NCBI GenBank assembly: GCA_001510575.1
Contig: LNGK01000001.1
Span: 930,001 to 994,000, forward strand
DNA length: 64,000 bases
Source of the DNA: Knoxdaviesia capensis
Taxonomy: Eukaryota > Ascomycota > Sordariomycetes > Microascales > Gondwanamycetaceae
Direction: 5' to 3'
The notes beneath the pieces are model-generated. The model saw nothing but the letters and a program-made list of their open reading frames with translations. It was not told the origin of the DNA and did not search any database. How positions within the stretch are numbered: the stretch's first letter is position 1; each line of letters opens with the position of its first letter. Below are positions 11,071 to 23,384 of the stretch, piece by piece. A program made the translations under genes and the position numbers.

Positions 11071-14000
11071 CTGTGAGTTGAACGCCGGCCAACTCCTCAA
11101 CCTGACGACATTCTCGCCCTCGTCGACTTCACAACCTTCCCCGCCACCGCTGATGCTTCTCTGGCTGCCGTAGTGAGCGGCCGGAAGACCGAAGTCGGCC
11201 CCCCGCATCGACGACGACATGAAGAGAACCCAAGCAGACATCGCCCAGATCAAGGCGGCAGGCGTCGAGAGAACCAAGAAGCTCGAACAGGCCATGGCTG
11301 ATACGAGTGCCCGGCTCGCCGCTGACGGGAGGGTGATAATCTACTTATCCTCGCGCATGTTGCATGGGTGGGTTGCTTTCTTCTTGCTTCGTGGTGCATT
11401 CCGGGCTCAAAAGGAAAGGCGCGGTGGGAATCGGTCAGCGGTTGCATCACAGGGTGCTGGGCGATGTCTGCAGGACCGCTATCTTGAGAATGTGCGTGCA
11501 TACACATAGTACGTACACCGGGAGCAGGTGCTATTTTGAGGATCCCTCGTCTTTGACTGGCAAATACACCTCTTTCAACCTCATACCTGTGTCCTTTCAG
11601 CAACATTCTTACGTCCACCGCGGCAAACGCCACTCTCCTCGTCTGACAAACATGAACCTAGCTGGCTATCACGCGCTTGGCTGCTTGCTGGTGCCTCTAG
11701 CCTGGTCATATGCAATGCACTGCACTTTGATATGCACCTCGATCCCAACGCGGATGTCTGGCGTTTGCTGACCGGTGCTGCCTTGGGTGCTGCTGTTGTT
11801 CTGCTGTCTAGGGCTCCGGTGAGTGTCTGTATCCTTAACCTTTATCCTCGTTTGCTGGTCATGAATAGCTCGCGGTATCTGACCTATGCACGCATATCTC
11901 AGTGTGAAGCACTGGATGAGTGTCTCTCCCCAGCCACAACCCTCACTGCTGCGTCGACGATGACGATGACGCCCGGATGCACCTCTGCTGCACCTCACAT
12001 TCCAGCGACGCTGCAGTCGTGTCTCGCAGACTGTCTTATCTCTTCATTATTCTCCGTGCTGCTGCGGGTTTCTTCATTGTCTTCCCTGCTGCTCTGCCGT
12101 CCGCCACCAACCAACGGCACCTGCCGACGCTCTGACGCTGCTGGGTCTGGTTGGAGCCTGAGGCCAGGATGTCAGAGGATGACAATCTCTAGCTCCGTTT
12201 GTAGCTCGGTGTGGTGCGGGACAGCTGGCCTTGGCTGGTGTCACAGTGCTGACCTGGTTTGCGATCCCTTCCTCACCGCCTTCTCTGGAGTGTTCTCTCT
12301 GACGGCGTCTCAGTGATTATCCTGGTTTGCTTTTGCCAACTCCGGCTGCCCGTCTTGGCCGTCCTTTCAGAAAAGCCCGTTCGTTATCTGAAAAAGAAAA
12401 AAGAAAAAGAAAAGTCCAGTCTAACCTCTCCCTCTGGCTGGTGTTACCCGCCCAGCCCGGATTTTGGTATTTTCCCAGCTCACCCGCGGGAGGCGCCAGA
12501 ACTCTCACAACCCGGCGAGAGCAAAGATTGGGAATGGCGCAACGAGCAAGAAAGAACAATAAGAAAGCAGGAAAAAAGGAACTCCCGGTCTTAGACAGCC
12601 CAAAAGACACCAGAACAAGAAAAAAGGAAAACACAAAATGCACACCATGCCCGTCTGAGTTTAATGTTTTTCTCAACCTTTGGTTGGGCGCTAGCCTCGC
12701 ATCATCGGCGGACGAGGGTTGGTACATGCACTTTGCTGTCCTTTTGGGCTACTCTACTGGCTGCAGGATTTGCTTTTTTCTGGCCGTTTGCTGCGGTGTT
12801 TGGCCATGTCTGGACCCGTGATGGGGTGCCCGGAAAAAGGAAGCATGGACACTCCTCTCGTGGACCTCGTACATCCAGCTAATAGTAACGGACATGAAGG
12901 GTGGATAAGAGGTAGACTCAAAAAGGGCGAAGTGTCCCGTTTTGGATGTTGTATCCTGCCAGACAATCGAATAGTTCCAAAGTGACTTTCTGTGGAGGTG
13001 ATGAGGGAGTGGCATCCCGAGTTGAACACACCCCCCACCCCCCCTCCATGGGGATTCTCCAGTTATATGCAGTTCATACCGTCTACGGAGGACACTCAGG
13101 CCGACCAGGAGCAGCAAACACACCCAAACGTCTTCCCTCCCCCTCCTGCAAACACCGGTCGGACATTGCCCATGGCCTGAGTGCCCGAAGACAAAGGAAC
13201 ACCCGCAAAAAGCAAGGACTGATTGGTCCATGCTCCGCACCCAACTTGGACAGAGGGCAGATAAACCCGACCGCTTCGTCTTTCTCCGGCTTGGCAATGG
13301 GCGTTGACAGCTCTGGATTTTCGGCTCGCTTCTGTCTGTTGTCTGGATTAGTGTCCATGCAACCGTGCCTATGTGCGGTACAAGTATATGTGTGTAGGTA
13401 CGGAGTGGTGGTTGTGGCATCTGTCAAGCAGGGAGGGAAAAAGAAGGCCGAGGAGTACTGGGCCCCTCCGATATATGCACCCACCACCTTTTGGACGGAC
13501 GGATGCTGGCAGATTTCGACAAGACGAGAAAAGTCGCGGCGCACGCACGTCCTGACTCTATCACACCGTATATTGACTCCTGCATGCTAGACATTGGATC
13601 TCCCTTGCGTGCTGAGAACTTATTGACCCGACGACTGAGACACTGTGTTTCTTTTAATGTGTATATTTTTTTATTAAAAAAAAGGAAAATAAAAGAAGTC
13701 AGAGAATGAAGCCCTCAGAGGGCTGACATGTGTCAAGACACACCAGAAAGCCAGAACCAAGAACCAAGAACCAAGAGTCAAAAACCAAGAAATAAGTCAC
13801 CAGAAAACCGGAGCCCAATATATCTCAACCTGCAGGTTACACACCTAGGATGGATTGGGGAATTCGCTCGTTCCCGGGACCTCCGACATCCGGAGCGCTC
13901 ACATCTCACAGTGGATCGGCAAAGTCGACCAGCTACATCTCCACCTGCTATTGACTTCCACCTCCACAGACAACGAGAAAAATTAAGACCAAAAAAAGAC

Positions 14001-14538
14001 AATCCATTAATATATTTTTGCTTCCCAGGGAATTCAGCTATCAGGCTAATGCAGAGTCTGCCCTTTTTGTGGTGTTGTTCTAATAATGCCCAGTGTCGTA
14101 TGCGTGGTGGTGTATATCCATCAAGAGAGTTCAAGGTCGGTTCGTTAAAAAATGAAAAAAAGGATAATCAGTGCCATCCATGCCTGCGCTTGAAGATAAA
14201 CCAGAAAAACACAGAAAAAACAGAAAGAACAGAAAAAAATAACATTGTGTACTCGTTCTGGACCTCCAAGAAGCCATCTCACGAATCCGTCAGGATCCGA
14301 TGATGAAAAGTGAACCTCTCATCACCCTCGTGTGCCACCCAATAACCGGCCCTATTAATACTATCGAAGTGAAATGCCGTCAGTGGAACTCCCTGCCGCG
14401 TTGCTCCTAGCCCTCGGGGAATCCCGGAAGGCTGGAGAGATTGGCACACCACCGTCACACACGCCGTCTCCATGGGGTGATGGGACCTGGATTCGAATCG
14501 TCCAGACTGTGTGAGCTGGTGTCTTGGTGAAGCGTGCC

Positions 14539-16266
14539 CTAGTCGCTGTTCAGCATATCCCCGTAACTCTGCGTGTGGCCAGCATTGTACTCCTCGGACC
14601 CGCCACTGCCCCCGCTGCCCGGCCGGTGGTGCGTCGTGTACGGCAGCGCGCCGTAAGAGTGCTGTGGTGGCCCGCGGTACGGCCCATCATCCCGGTGGCC
14701 CGGGTGAGCACGGCCCGCGCCGTCGTCGTGGCGACTCGAGAAGCCCGGGTCCGGGCCGGAAGTTGGCCGAGTCCCGCGTGCTCCGTGGCGGTCTGCCGGG
14801 GGATTCGTGTAGTGCGGTGCGTGCTGCCCGGGGTAGTCGTAGTCCTGGGGGGACCGCTGGTGGGTGTCGATGTTGCGGCTTGGGGCGTAGTTGTAGCTGT
14901 AGGTGTGTTGGCCGTACCGGGGATCGTATGCTGGGTGCTGGTGCTGGTGCTGGGGTCCTTGTGGCCGCTGTAACGAGGAATGCGACTGGGAGGGTGGAAT
15001 GTGAGTGGCGTTCTCGTGGCCCATGAAGTGCGTGCCCCTGGGATCTCTGCTGCTGCTGTCGTCATCGTATCTCCGGGAAGTCCGGACGGGGATGCCTGCG
15101 TGTATGCGTCCTCCTCCTCCAGAAACCCGGTGGCCGTCCGTATCTCGCTGGCTATCTGTTCGAGAAGTGTCTCTCCGAGTTTCGTTGTAGGAGTTTCTGG
15201 GATCGTCGTATCCTCTGTTACTGTACGAGTGGCTTGTTCCTCTGGTAACGTCCCAGTCTGAAGGGGGCTCGGGCATCCGACTACCAGGGTACATCCCGTC
15301 AGGTCCACGCATACGGGCATCGTGACGGTGTGATCGGGGGCTCAGGTCTGGCTGTCGTGCTCGGTCCGGAAACTGCGTCGAACCACTTCCGGGCCTAGGA
15401 TCCTGGCCGCCGTGCCGAGCATCCCACGCCCGCCGATCCACGCCCAAACCATCAAACTGGCGGTGTCCACGCGACACACCCTGGGCCATGATCGGCTCAG
15501 GTGCATTGTCCCGCCGGAGCCCGCTCAGCGGGGGCAGCGACTGGCTGGTCGGCGGCGGCAGGATGTCGATGGTGAACGGCTCCGACCCGCGCGGCGCCTG
15601 CGTCAGACTGCCCGGCGGGCTCCACTCGCCGCGGCTGATCGGGATGTTGGGCAGCAGGTCCAGGTTCCGGCGGCCGTGGTCGCTGCGGCCCGCACGCGCT
15701 ACTAATGCCGCACCGGTCGCTGGGGGACTTGCTAGTTCAGGGTTCAGGTGGCGCGGCGACGGGCGGGTCGGCGTCGTGGTGGTGCTGGTGGTGGTGGTTG
15801 CCATGGCGGTGGTGTGGTACAGCGGCGAGCTGGCGGTCGAGGGCTGGTCGAATGGCGGTGAGACGGGCGATGTGGTCGTCGACGGCGTGGGCATGGCGAG
15901 TTCGGCGGCGGTCGTGGCAGGCGTGCCGGCTGGAGCAGCCCGTCGGTTATACGGCCGCGGCGCCTTCACGGCAGACACAAGCACGGGATTCCACTTGAGG
16001 CGGCGCGAAGCGTCGGGGGCGGCGGCCGGCGTGCTGGAGCCGCTGCTGGCTGCACTGGCGGAGCTGGGGCCGCTGGGGACGGCGTTGGTGGAGGTGATGC
16101 CGCTGCTGGCGCTGCTGCTGGTGGTCCGGTGGCGGGAGCTGTTTGTCCGGGCTCCTCTGGCGTGTCCGGCGAGGTCGGCGGCGGCTCTGGGACTGCGAGT
16201 TGGCTGGGGGTCGTCGGCGGCCGGCGCACAGTAGTCGGAGCCCATGTCCCAGAGAGGTTGTGACAT
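14539..16266 (-). CDS. Disordered 575-residue protein of unknown function
   Basis: This is a single uninterrupted frame, from an ATG at 16266 to a stop at 14539. The first 200 residues are Ser/Thr/Ala/Pro-rich, residues 260-460 are rich in Arg, Asp, Ser and Gly, and the C-terminal 150 residues are rich in Tyr, His, Gln, Pro and Gly, including a QHQHQH run. Three short islands look less random: residues 88-110 (RRLKWNPVLVSAVKAPRPYN), 202-217 (LDLLPNIPISRGEW) and 228-238 (SEPFTIDILPP). No transmembrane segment, zinc finger or enzyme domain is visible. The composition resembles fungal transcription co-regulators or RNA-granule proteins, but that is inference. The length and biased composition argue for a real gene; long frames also exist on the opposite strand here because of the GC bias. 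Confidence 0.6.
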   Translation of the reverse strand: MSQPLWDMGSDYCAPAADDPQPTRSPRAAADLAGHARGARTNSSRHRTTSSSASSGITSTNAVPSGPSSASAASSGSSTPAAAPDASRRLKWNPVLVSAVKAPRPYNRRAAPAGTPATTAAELAMPTPSTTTSPVSPPFDQPSTASSPLYHTTAMATTTTSTTTTPTRPSPRHLNPELASPPATGAALVARAGRSDHGRRNLDLLPNIPISRGEWSPPGSLTQAPRGSEPFTIDILPPPTSQSLPPLSGLRRDNAPEPIMAQGVSRGHRQFDGLGVDRRAWDARHGGQDPRPGSGSTQFPDRARQPDLSPRSHRHDARMRGPDGMYPGSRMPEPPSDWDVTRGTSHSYSNRGYDDPRNSYNETRRDTSRTDSQRDTDGHRVSGGGGRIHAGIPVRTSRRYDDDSSSRDPRGTHFMGHENATHIPPSQSHSSLQRPQGPQHQHQHPAYDPRYGQHTYSYNYAPSRNIDTHQRSPQDYDYPGQHAPHYTNPPADRHGARGTRPTSGPDPGFSSRHDDGAGRAHPGHRDDGPYRGPPQHSYGALPYTTHHRPGSGGSGGSEEYNAGHTQSYGDMLNSD

Positions 16267-17639
16267 GGCAGGCCCGGATTGGAGACAACCGACGTTGCAC
16301 AGCGCGAGCGAGGGGAGGCGGGGGTGTTCTGGAGCGTAACGTGTGTCTCTCGCTCAGACGGCGGCTTTTTTTCTTCTTCTTTTTGCTGTTCTTGGGGGGA
16401 GGGGCCACAGTCAGTGGGAACACGAGCGAACGACGGGTTGCACGTACAACACAACACTCTGCCCGACAACACCATACCGGGGGAACACACATAGACACAT
16501 GCATGCACGGAGCGTGTGTACGTGTGTATCCACCAGAGCCAAAGGGAAGACGGCAATGGGGGAGACAAGGCAGTTGGAGATGCGTGGCGAAACGGAGGAG
16601 GAGCAAGGAAAGGAGAGAGAGACAGAGGGGGGGAAACGTAGAGAGGAAGTTAGAGGAATGGAAGCACGAATCAGGCCGAGTTCCAGAACAGAAAAAGAAA
16701 GGTATATGGATGGACAGATGAGATATATGCCGAGCCCAAACACCCAAGACAGACTCATAAACGGATATGCCACTTTTGCTGTTCTGTATATCTGGAGACA
16801 GACACGCCAGGAAGTTGGCGGCCACGGGAAGAGGTAGTGGTGACAGAGCTTCGGCACCACCAAACCAGAACGGATGAAATTGATGCTGTAGTCAGGAAAA
16901 TAAGAGATGAAATAGAATGAGATAAGATAAAACAAGATAAAAAGGGTTGTGGTCAGGTTGTGGGCGGCGTTGAAGGAGCACATATAAGCGAGATACTCCG
17001 TTTTCCTTTTTCTCCTCTACCGTCCGCAACAACACCTGTGTGTGGGAGTCTCTCCCAGCCAATAGGTCGTCAGAACACTGGTTCCGACACACCCAAAGCG
17101 GAAAACGGCCGTTGTTTTCTTTTTGCTGTTCTTTCTCGTGGTCTTCAGGTTCCCGGCCCTGCAGGGACAAGACGGGCCACGGTGCAGTAGAACCTCCAGG
17201 AGAAACGACAAACCGGCGAGCAAGAACCGGCACAATCAGCAGCAAGGAGCAGCTCCGCAGAAGAACAACGACTCCAGACAGGATGGGCTAGGGGGAGAAC
17301 AGCAGGCCCCTCGTGATTCCAGAAGCAAGCAGAACCCTCGTCGGCCCGCCCGAATCAGAGATGATCGGCAAACATGGTCGCAAACGAGAGGTGGCAGAGA
17401 GGCTTAGGCGTCAGAAAGTCCCCCCCTCTCCGCTCGTCTAGCCGCAAGGACGAGGAAAACGCAGTGCATAACAATGGTGTGTGAGAGAGAGAGAAAGGCA
17501 CGAACCGGGTCGGCGTGGGAGTTGTCCCGGGCTAGGGGACGCGGGATGAACGAAGGGCACTTGCACGTATCCCACACTATGCCACATTATACGACACGTC
17601 TACACCCGAGAGACTCTGTTGTATGTGCATACAGTCTCT

Positions 17640-17850
17640 CTCTAGTCCCATCCATATTACGCCTTCACACACTCTCTCTTTCTCTCTCTTCCTCTTTCTT
17701 TCTCATTCTTTGTGTCTGCTTCTGGTTCTCCCTCTCTCTCTTCCTCTCTCTTCCTCTCTCTTCCTCTCTCTTCCTCTCTCTTCCTCTCTCTTCCTCTCTC
17801 TTTGTGTCTGCTTCTGGTTCTCCCTCTCTCTCTCTCTCTCCTTACAGCTC
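17640..17850. repeat. CT-rich minisatellite with duplicated flanks
   Basis: Six or more copies of TTCCTCTCTC stand in tandem (about 17738-17800). On both sides lies the same longer block, TTTGTGTCTGCTTCTGGTTC followed by a CT run (about 17708 and 17800). The array therefore sits between two copies of a direct repeat, which points to growth by slippage or unequal exchange. Confidence 0.85.
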
Positions 17851-18947
17851 CCTCATAGCCCCCTCCTAGGATCACTCCCACAAAGTCTCCCGAACGGGTC
17901 TGTGGTTCCTTTTTCTACTCCCACACTAGGACGATTATGTCGCATGCTCCGGGGGAACGAGGGGAAACCAGCCGAATAGTGCCTCTTCGTGTCCTTTCCT
18001 AACTTGTAGTGCGTCCTTTATGTATTAGTACTCGGCACAACGGCCCATGTTTGTCTCGAAACGCACTCGGTTGAGCTCCTGTTTTCCTGTCATGTCCCAA
18101 TGATGCCACCATGCTCTCCCAAAGGAGGCCACCGCAAGAAAAACCTAACCACATCCAGAGAGAGTGTGTATAAGGTAAACTACAGTACACTACTAGCCAT
18201 TCCTAGCCACGGACTCCAAAGTGACGTCTCGCGTTTTGTGTGTTTTAGCCTGCCCGCCAGGCCGAAGCAAATTGTCCAAAACACTATTGGAAGTCTTCAA
18301 CAGGGGATCCTTGTGCTGTGTAGCACGTAGTAGGAAAGTCAGGGACGCCAGTCTGGGGTGAGGATAGCAGCCATGCCTGCTTTGCTTGCTCTATCAAAAT
18401 AACCACAGGCCTGATGCGAATCTAGACATGACACACAGACACTACTCTCCAAGATCTCACGATGTTACATTCCCTCTCCACCCCGAGCAGCAGGTCCAGG
18501 TGTGGTCCATGGGAAGCAGAAACCAATACATATGCAAGCCATTTCACCTGAAATGCTGGTGCCCCGGCCTAGGCTGCCAGCGCATCTGCGTGGGTGTGTG
18601 TGCTGGAGTACTGCACATATAACCCAGCAAAAGAAAGCAGCGAAAGGAAGCAAGTATTACACACCCCCCCCTCAAGACCAGAACCGGAACATGGAACATG
18701 TTTTTTTCAACATGTCTGTCTAGAGCTGTTAGCTGTGGAGATCTTAGACATGCTGTACCCTGTCTTCGCTCGCTGTTTACCTCCTTTTATCGTCTCTCCT
18801 ATCTCCCTTGTGGCTTATATCCCGCTTGCCGGTGTATGCGGCTGCACGATAACATTCCTTTTCTCCATGGGTGTATCTATTCCCGAGCTGACCACACACA
18901 CACACACACATACAGGACAGACATTCTGGATATGGACTGTTTGTGTG

Positions 18948-18959
18948 TACTGTACAGTA
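18948..18959. repeat. Palindrome TACTGTACAGTA
   Basis: A perfect 12-base palindrome, and one of several exact or near copies between genes in this window (others at 3382-3393 and 45741-45752, shorter cores elsewhere). Its role is unknown. Confidence 0.8.
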
Positions 18960-19361
18960 TACTCTCTCTCCATAGTCTTCCTCCCTCTCCGACACATCAC
19001 TCCTCTCTCCAGAGGTGTGTGGGTATGAGTGTGACGTGGAGGCGTGTGGGTGTTTCAACAGCCCAAAAGAGAAATAAAGAAAAGAAAGAAAAAATGCCGT
19101 AAACCCTGTAGGGCCCAGCTAGCTCGGCCTCGACAACATGAGCTGAACTGAACATGCAGCCGGCTCGGCTCAAGGCCAATGAGGATGCAGCCTAATGCAT
19201 GAAATTTTGGAGAGAGAGAGAGGGTGTACAGGAGTGATCGCCGACAATAGATACGGAAGAAAGAAAAATGAAAAAGGAGGTCAAGGTGTTTGTTTGTACC
19301 TCGGGGAGGAATTACGGATCCTGTTTTGGTGGAAATTGCGGTGTTGAAGAGCCGAGTCCAG

Positions 19362-19369
19362 CCGCGCGC

Positions 19370-19400
<31 letters not shown>
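19362..19400. repeat. (GC)n-(GT)n compound microsatellite
   Basis: A short CG run passes directly into about 14 GT units and then into GA units. Alternating purine-pyrimidine sequence of this type can adopt Z-DNA. Confidence 0.85.
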
Positions 19401-19408
<8 letters not shown>

Positions 19409-22400
19409 TGAGTGGACGGAACACAGCAAACCACCAATATGTCTCTATTCACACATATGTGGGATTCTATAGCATATTCCATTTACATACTCCCTCCATC
19501 ATCAGCATCCCGTCGATCTCCCAGCAAACTACACCCCCTTTTAACGCCCCAAAATTCGATCACGGCAGATCTCGTCACCCTATATGATGCACAAGCCGCC
19601 CGCAATGAGCATATCCCCCCAAGCCCTCACCCCACCCCGTTACCACATCTGCACGGGTGGCGACCGCAGACGAACGCCCGCTACGTGTGCCGTTGGTCTG
19701 TGCAACCCCGAAAGAACACACCGAAGCACCCGAGCGGCGCTCTTCAAAGCCACCACACGTACAGCACAGTACTGTACGATCCTCTGCCGTCTTCTCACTC
19801 CCCATATCATGTTTGCAGCCCCTTCCCCCGATGGCCCGATGTGACCCCCCTTGACCGGACCTCCTGAACAGCCAACAAACGACCGTGGGCGGAGGTGTGG
19901 TCAGCTTCGTCGGGATGGCTTAGAGGTCGCGGGAGCACCACGGACGTGCAATATGACCGCCGTGATATAGGGCCAGCTCCCGTCACGGTGCATGCATGTG
20001 TACTTGGAAGTTCACGTAAGTGACGTAAGAGAACATTCCCGCCGGTCCTGAGACTCAGCAGTCTATTCAGCTGGGATTGCGTGAACATAACACATAGCAT
20101 CTGGTGTAAAAGTCCCCCCCCTTCCCGTCACCGGCGCCCTTACGTGCCGAGGCAGGCTGACAAATGCTCCGTGGGGTCCATGTTGCAAAGTCGAGGGCAA
20201 CATCGAGGGCCAAGGCCGGCAGTCGGCGATCTAATCTCTCAAGGAGGCGTAGTGTGTGTACAACATGTAAGATGCAGATTGTCTGCTGTATGGATTGTGC
20301 GTGGGTCTGCTTGTCGTTTTTTCGCTTGCACCATCCGGGCTTAACTGCTTCTGTCCATGTTCGTACATGACCTGCACTGGCTCGGTGGGACTGGAGGGGC
20401 CGTGGAAAGTCTCCAGCAGTCCTGCAACTGCCCAGCCACCAACGCGGCTGAGGAGGGCCTCGACACGGACAAAGGAAAGTCCAGCATGAAGGACGTTGAA
20501 ACGGACAACGGCGCTTCCGGGCCTGCATGTTTTGAAGAGGACTGTTCAGTACTGTACATACGGCTGGGCGTGTGCTCAAACGGCCTAGCAACTCTCGACG
20601 GGACGTGTCATATTTGACGGCTCAACGGCGAGACCGGCATGGGAGACCGCACTATGTCGCTGTTCACGCACCCGACACACGCCGATCTGAGATTCAAAAC
20701 CGCACCATGTTGACTGTTCCTTTGCGGGAGGAAAGGGGGACAAGAGAACCACAAGGAAGCCCGCGCTGGCTGAAACAGCCCCCTCCAACGAGCGCTGGTG
20801 ACGCCGGAAGAGGCCACGAAACGACCTGTCGGCTCGGCAGCGGTGCGTACTTGGGATGCGGGTGCAGCTGGCGGGAAACAACGCCGTAGGGATTGGTCGG
20901 CGGTGGTCTTGTATATCGGGGGAGCGGCCGTGTAAGTTGGAGCGCCGCATACACACACACACACAATGTGTATAGTCCTTCCAAGCTGGGAAGCCGGCTC
21001 ACCCGTTTGGTTCTTTTTTTTTATAAGTAACTTTTAAGTTACAGTCAAATTTCACTTCCCATCGGGTCCCAGCCCGCCCAGCGAGGCGCGGGAGATTGAA
21101 TTAAAAAAGAACTACGCGAGAGAGAACCTGGACAGCAGACAAGAGAAAACGAACGCCGGCCAAAAAGAAACGAAACACCTCATCGTCGGCCGGAGCTGAG
21201 CCCTTATCTTCGTGGGTTCTCTTCTCCCGTGTCCCTAACCCTTTCCCTCCTATTCTTCCCTGCGTCTCCCATTGTCCGTCCTTTTTTCCATCCCGCGTCT
21301 CTGTGAAGCTATCACCGACGCTCCCGTATCTTTTTGGCCTCCTGGGCCCGCCGCCCGCCTTCGCCGCCCCATCTCCGTGCCATCGGGACGATCACCACAC
21401 ACAACTGCCAGAGATTCCAGCTAGCATCGGCTCAAAAAGAAAAAAGCCTTCGTTTCACAAATCAAACACTCCCCGCGTGCCGTCTTTCTTTGCCTTGACC
21501 ACACTCGTCGCAAACAACACATTGTGGCGGTCGCGGAGCACGTATGTACTTACTGTACTGCAGTTCCGTAGTTCGGCACGCAGCCATCCCGAACAGCCAC
21601 ATCACAGCGGAATCCTGCTCTCCCGGGTCTGGTCCTGGAGTGTCTCACACGGCTGGAAGTCTGGAATATCTACCAGCGTAAAGCTCGCACACTGGACATG
21701 CAGAGCTCGATAGCACCGGTGGCTTCCCACCCACACCCACACCCACCGCCGGAAGACAACCAGACCTCCCATCCTTACTGCCTTGCCGTCTGGCATGGAT
21801 TCCTTTCTTTTTATCTTGCGTTATGTTATAATCTTTTTTTTTCTGTTATTTCTTTTTAAACTCTCGCGGCCCTGTGCTGCTGAACCTCCCTGAACCATGT
21901 GTTCTCTTTTCGGCCTGTTTTGCTGGAGGAGGGGGCGTGTGCATAGCTGGCGCTGCAACCACCTCTGGTCATCATCCGCGGTATCATTTGTGTGCTTCCT
22001 TCTTTGTCTTTGGCCGTACTCACCAAACCTGTTCGCGCGCTCTGAATCCAAGCTTGGCCAGCGTGGCGTTGGACGAGATCTTTCTTTTCTTTTTCCCCTC
22101 TCCTTTCTCTCTCTCTCCTTGGATGTGAGCCCTCGCATGTGAGCGGTGTCTGTTTCTGGCCGTCCTCGGTATCTCAGTTCTCCCTCGCCCAGCCCCGGGT
22201 CGAACTGCCACTCGCGATGTCTCTAATTGTCTCCTCTCCCCGGAGTGGTTGGTTGGGCTGCTGGGGGCGTGTACATCCTGTCTGCGAAGGACTGACTGAG
22301 TGTGTGTGCCCTTTTGGGGGGCAGGGGAATCCCTTTTCGGCCCCCCGCTGGGTGTGGATTTCAGTCTGTCAGTGCCAGCTGAAAAGATCTCTGTGACTCT

Positions 22401-23384
22401 CCACCCTCGGTAAAATTTCATATTCTTTTTATATTTTTATATTTTTTCCTTTTTTATTTTTATTCTTATCATCTATTCTTTTCTTGTCACTAGCCCTTTT
22501 TGTCTCCGATGCCAGCTTTCCCAATTGTCCACAAGGGAGACTCACAAAACGCGGTCTCTGTGAGGCTGTTAAAGTGGTTCGTTCAGCATTGCATGCGTAG
22601 GGCACACAGACACACACCATGATTCTTATTTGCTGCCAAGAAGTGCCTCTCCTGTTCTATTGACTCCCGCCGCGTGTTAAATTCGATTCTCCATAATCTG
22701 TGTGTGGTCATAGCCCACATCTCGGCTCCATCCTGACACTACTCTCACCCGCACTTCTTCGCACTGCATGATTTAGATTCCAAACTAGAACACTCTCAGT
22801 CACGCCCATTGTGTCTTCCATCCACCAACCTTCGGTCACACCGTGGACGTACGTCCCGAACAAAAGACGATTTCGGGGTTGGGCTTTTAGCCGAGCCTTT
22901 CTCGCTGGCCTGATGGTCCCGCTGGCTGAAGGAGCACGAGCGTTTTCACTTCTTCTTTAGGACAAGACAGTGACTTGCAAACCGCACCAAACCACATGTA
23001 GCCGTCATTGACGCACCTGCAGATCCTCCAACTCTGGACAATACAATCAATCGTAGGGTTAGGGTAGTAACCCAGGTTTCAAATTAAGCCCTAGTCTAGC
23101 CTGCCATACACCGGGCTGGCTTCCGAGAGCAAGTACCACTATATGGACTTTCATACACACAATGGTCAAGGCAGATGTGATTCAAATCTCAGAATCGTCC
23201 CGAGTGCGTGCTCATAAAAGTGAAATGCAAACGCCCCCCCAACCCCGGAAATCTTGACCGATCCAAAAACAAACAGACGCCATATGCTCCGCGCGCCCCC
23301 CGGAAAAAAACAAATGCCGTTCTCTTGATGCTCACACACGACCTCCAGCAATATGCCACCCGCCCCGCGTCTGCGGCCCGCCGA

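Larger units (their letters stand above)
8050..14538. other. Gene-poor region; T-rich 3' flank, AT-rich island, palindromes
   Basis: 8050-8700 is T-rich and is probably the 3' untranslated region of the zinc-ribbon gene. From 8.7 to 14.5 kb no frame has recognisable domain content. It contains two adjacent inverted repeats near 9945-9992, an AT-rich island at about 10430-10900, an exon-like remnant at 10913-11070, and a run of related AGAACCAAGA units near 13745-13790. Open frames such as the 223-codon minus-strand one at 12749-13420 have no family resemblance that I can name. Confidence 0.5.
16267..23384. other. Gene-poor region with CT minisatellite and microsatellites
   Basis: No supported gene. 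16267-17000 is probably the promoter and leader of the disordered-protein gene on the minus strand. The rest holds a CT-rich minisatellite (17640-17850), CA and GT runs (18893-18910, 19362-19400, about 20950-20965) and palindromes of the TACTGTACAGTA family (18948-18959, near 19765, 20546 and 21550). A telomere-like GGGTTAGGG lies near 23056. 21000-22500 is pyrimidine-rich, like a promoter or leader, but I could not find a gene attached to it. Confidence 0.5.

Noticed and set aside
12749..13420. 223-codon minus-strand frame
   Set aside because: No recognisable motif and overlaps similarly long frames on the other strand.
16267..16900. Possible N-terminal exon upstream of the disordered-protein gene
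   Set aside because: No convincing donor/acceptor pair in phase was seen, and the ATG at 16266 suffices.
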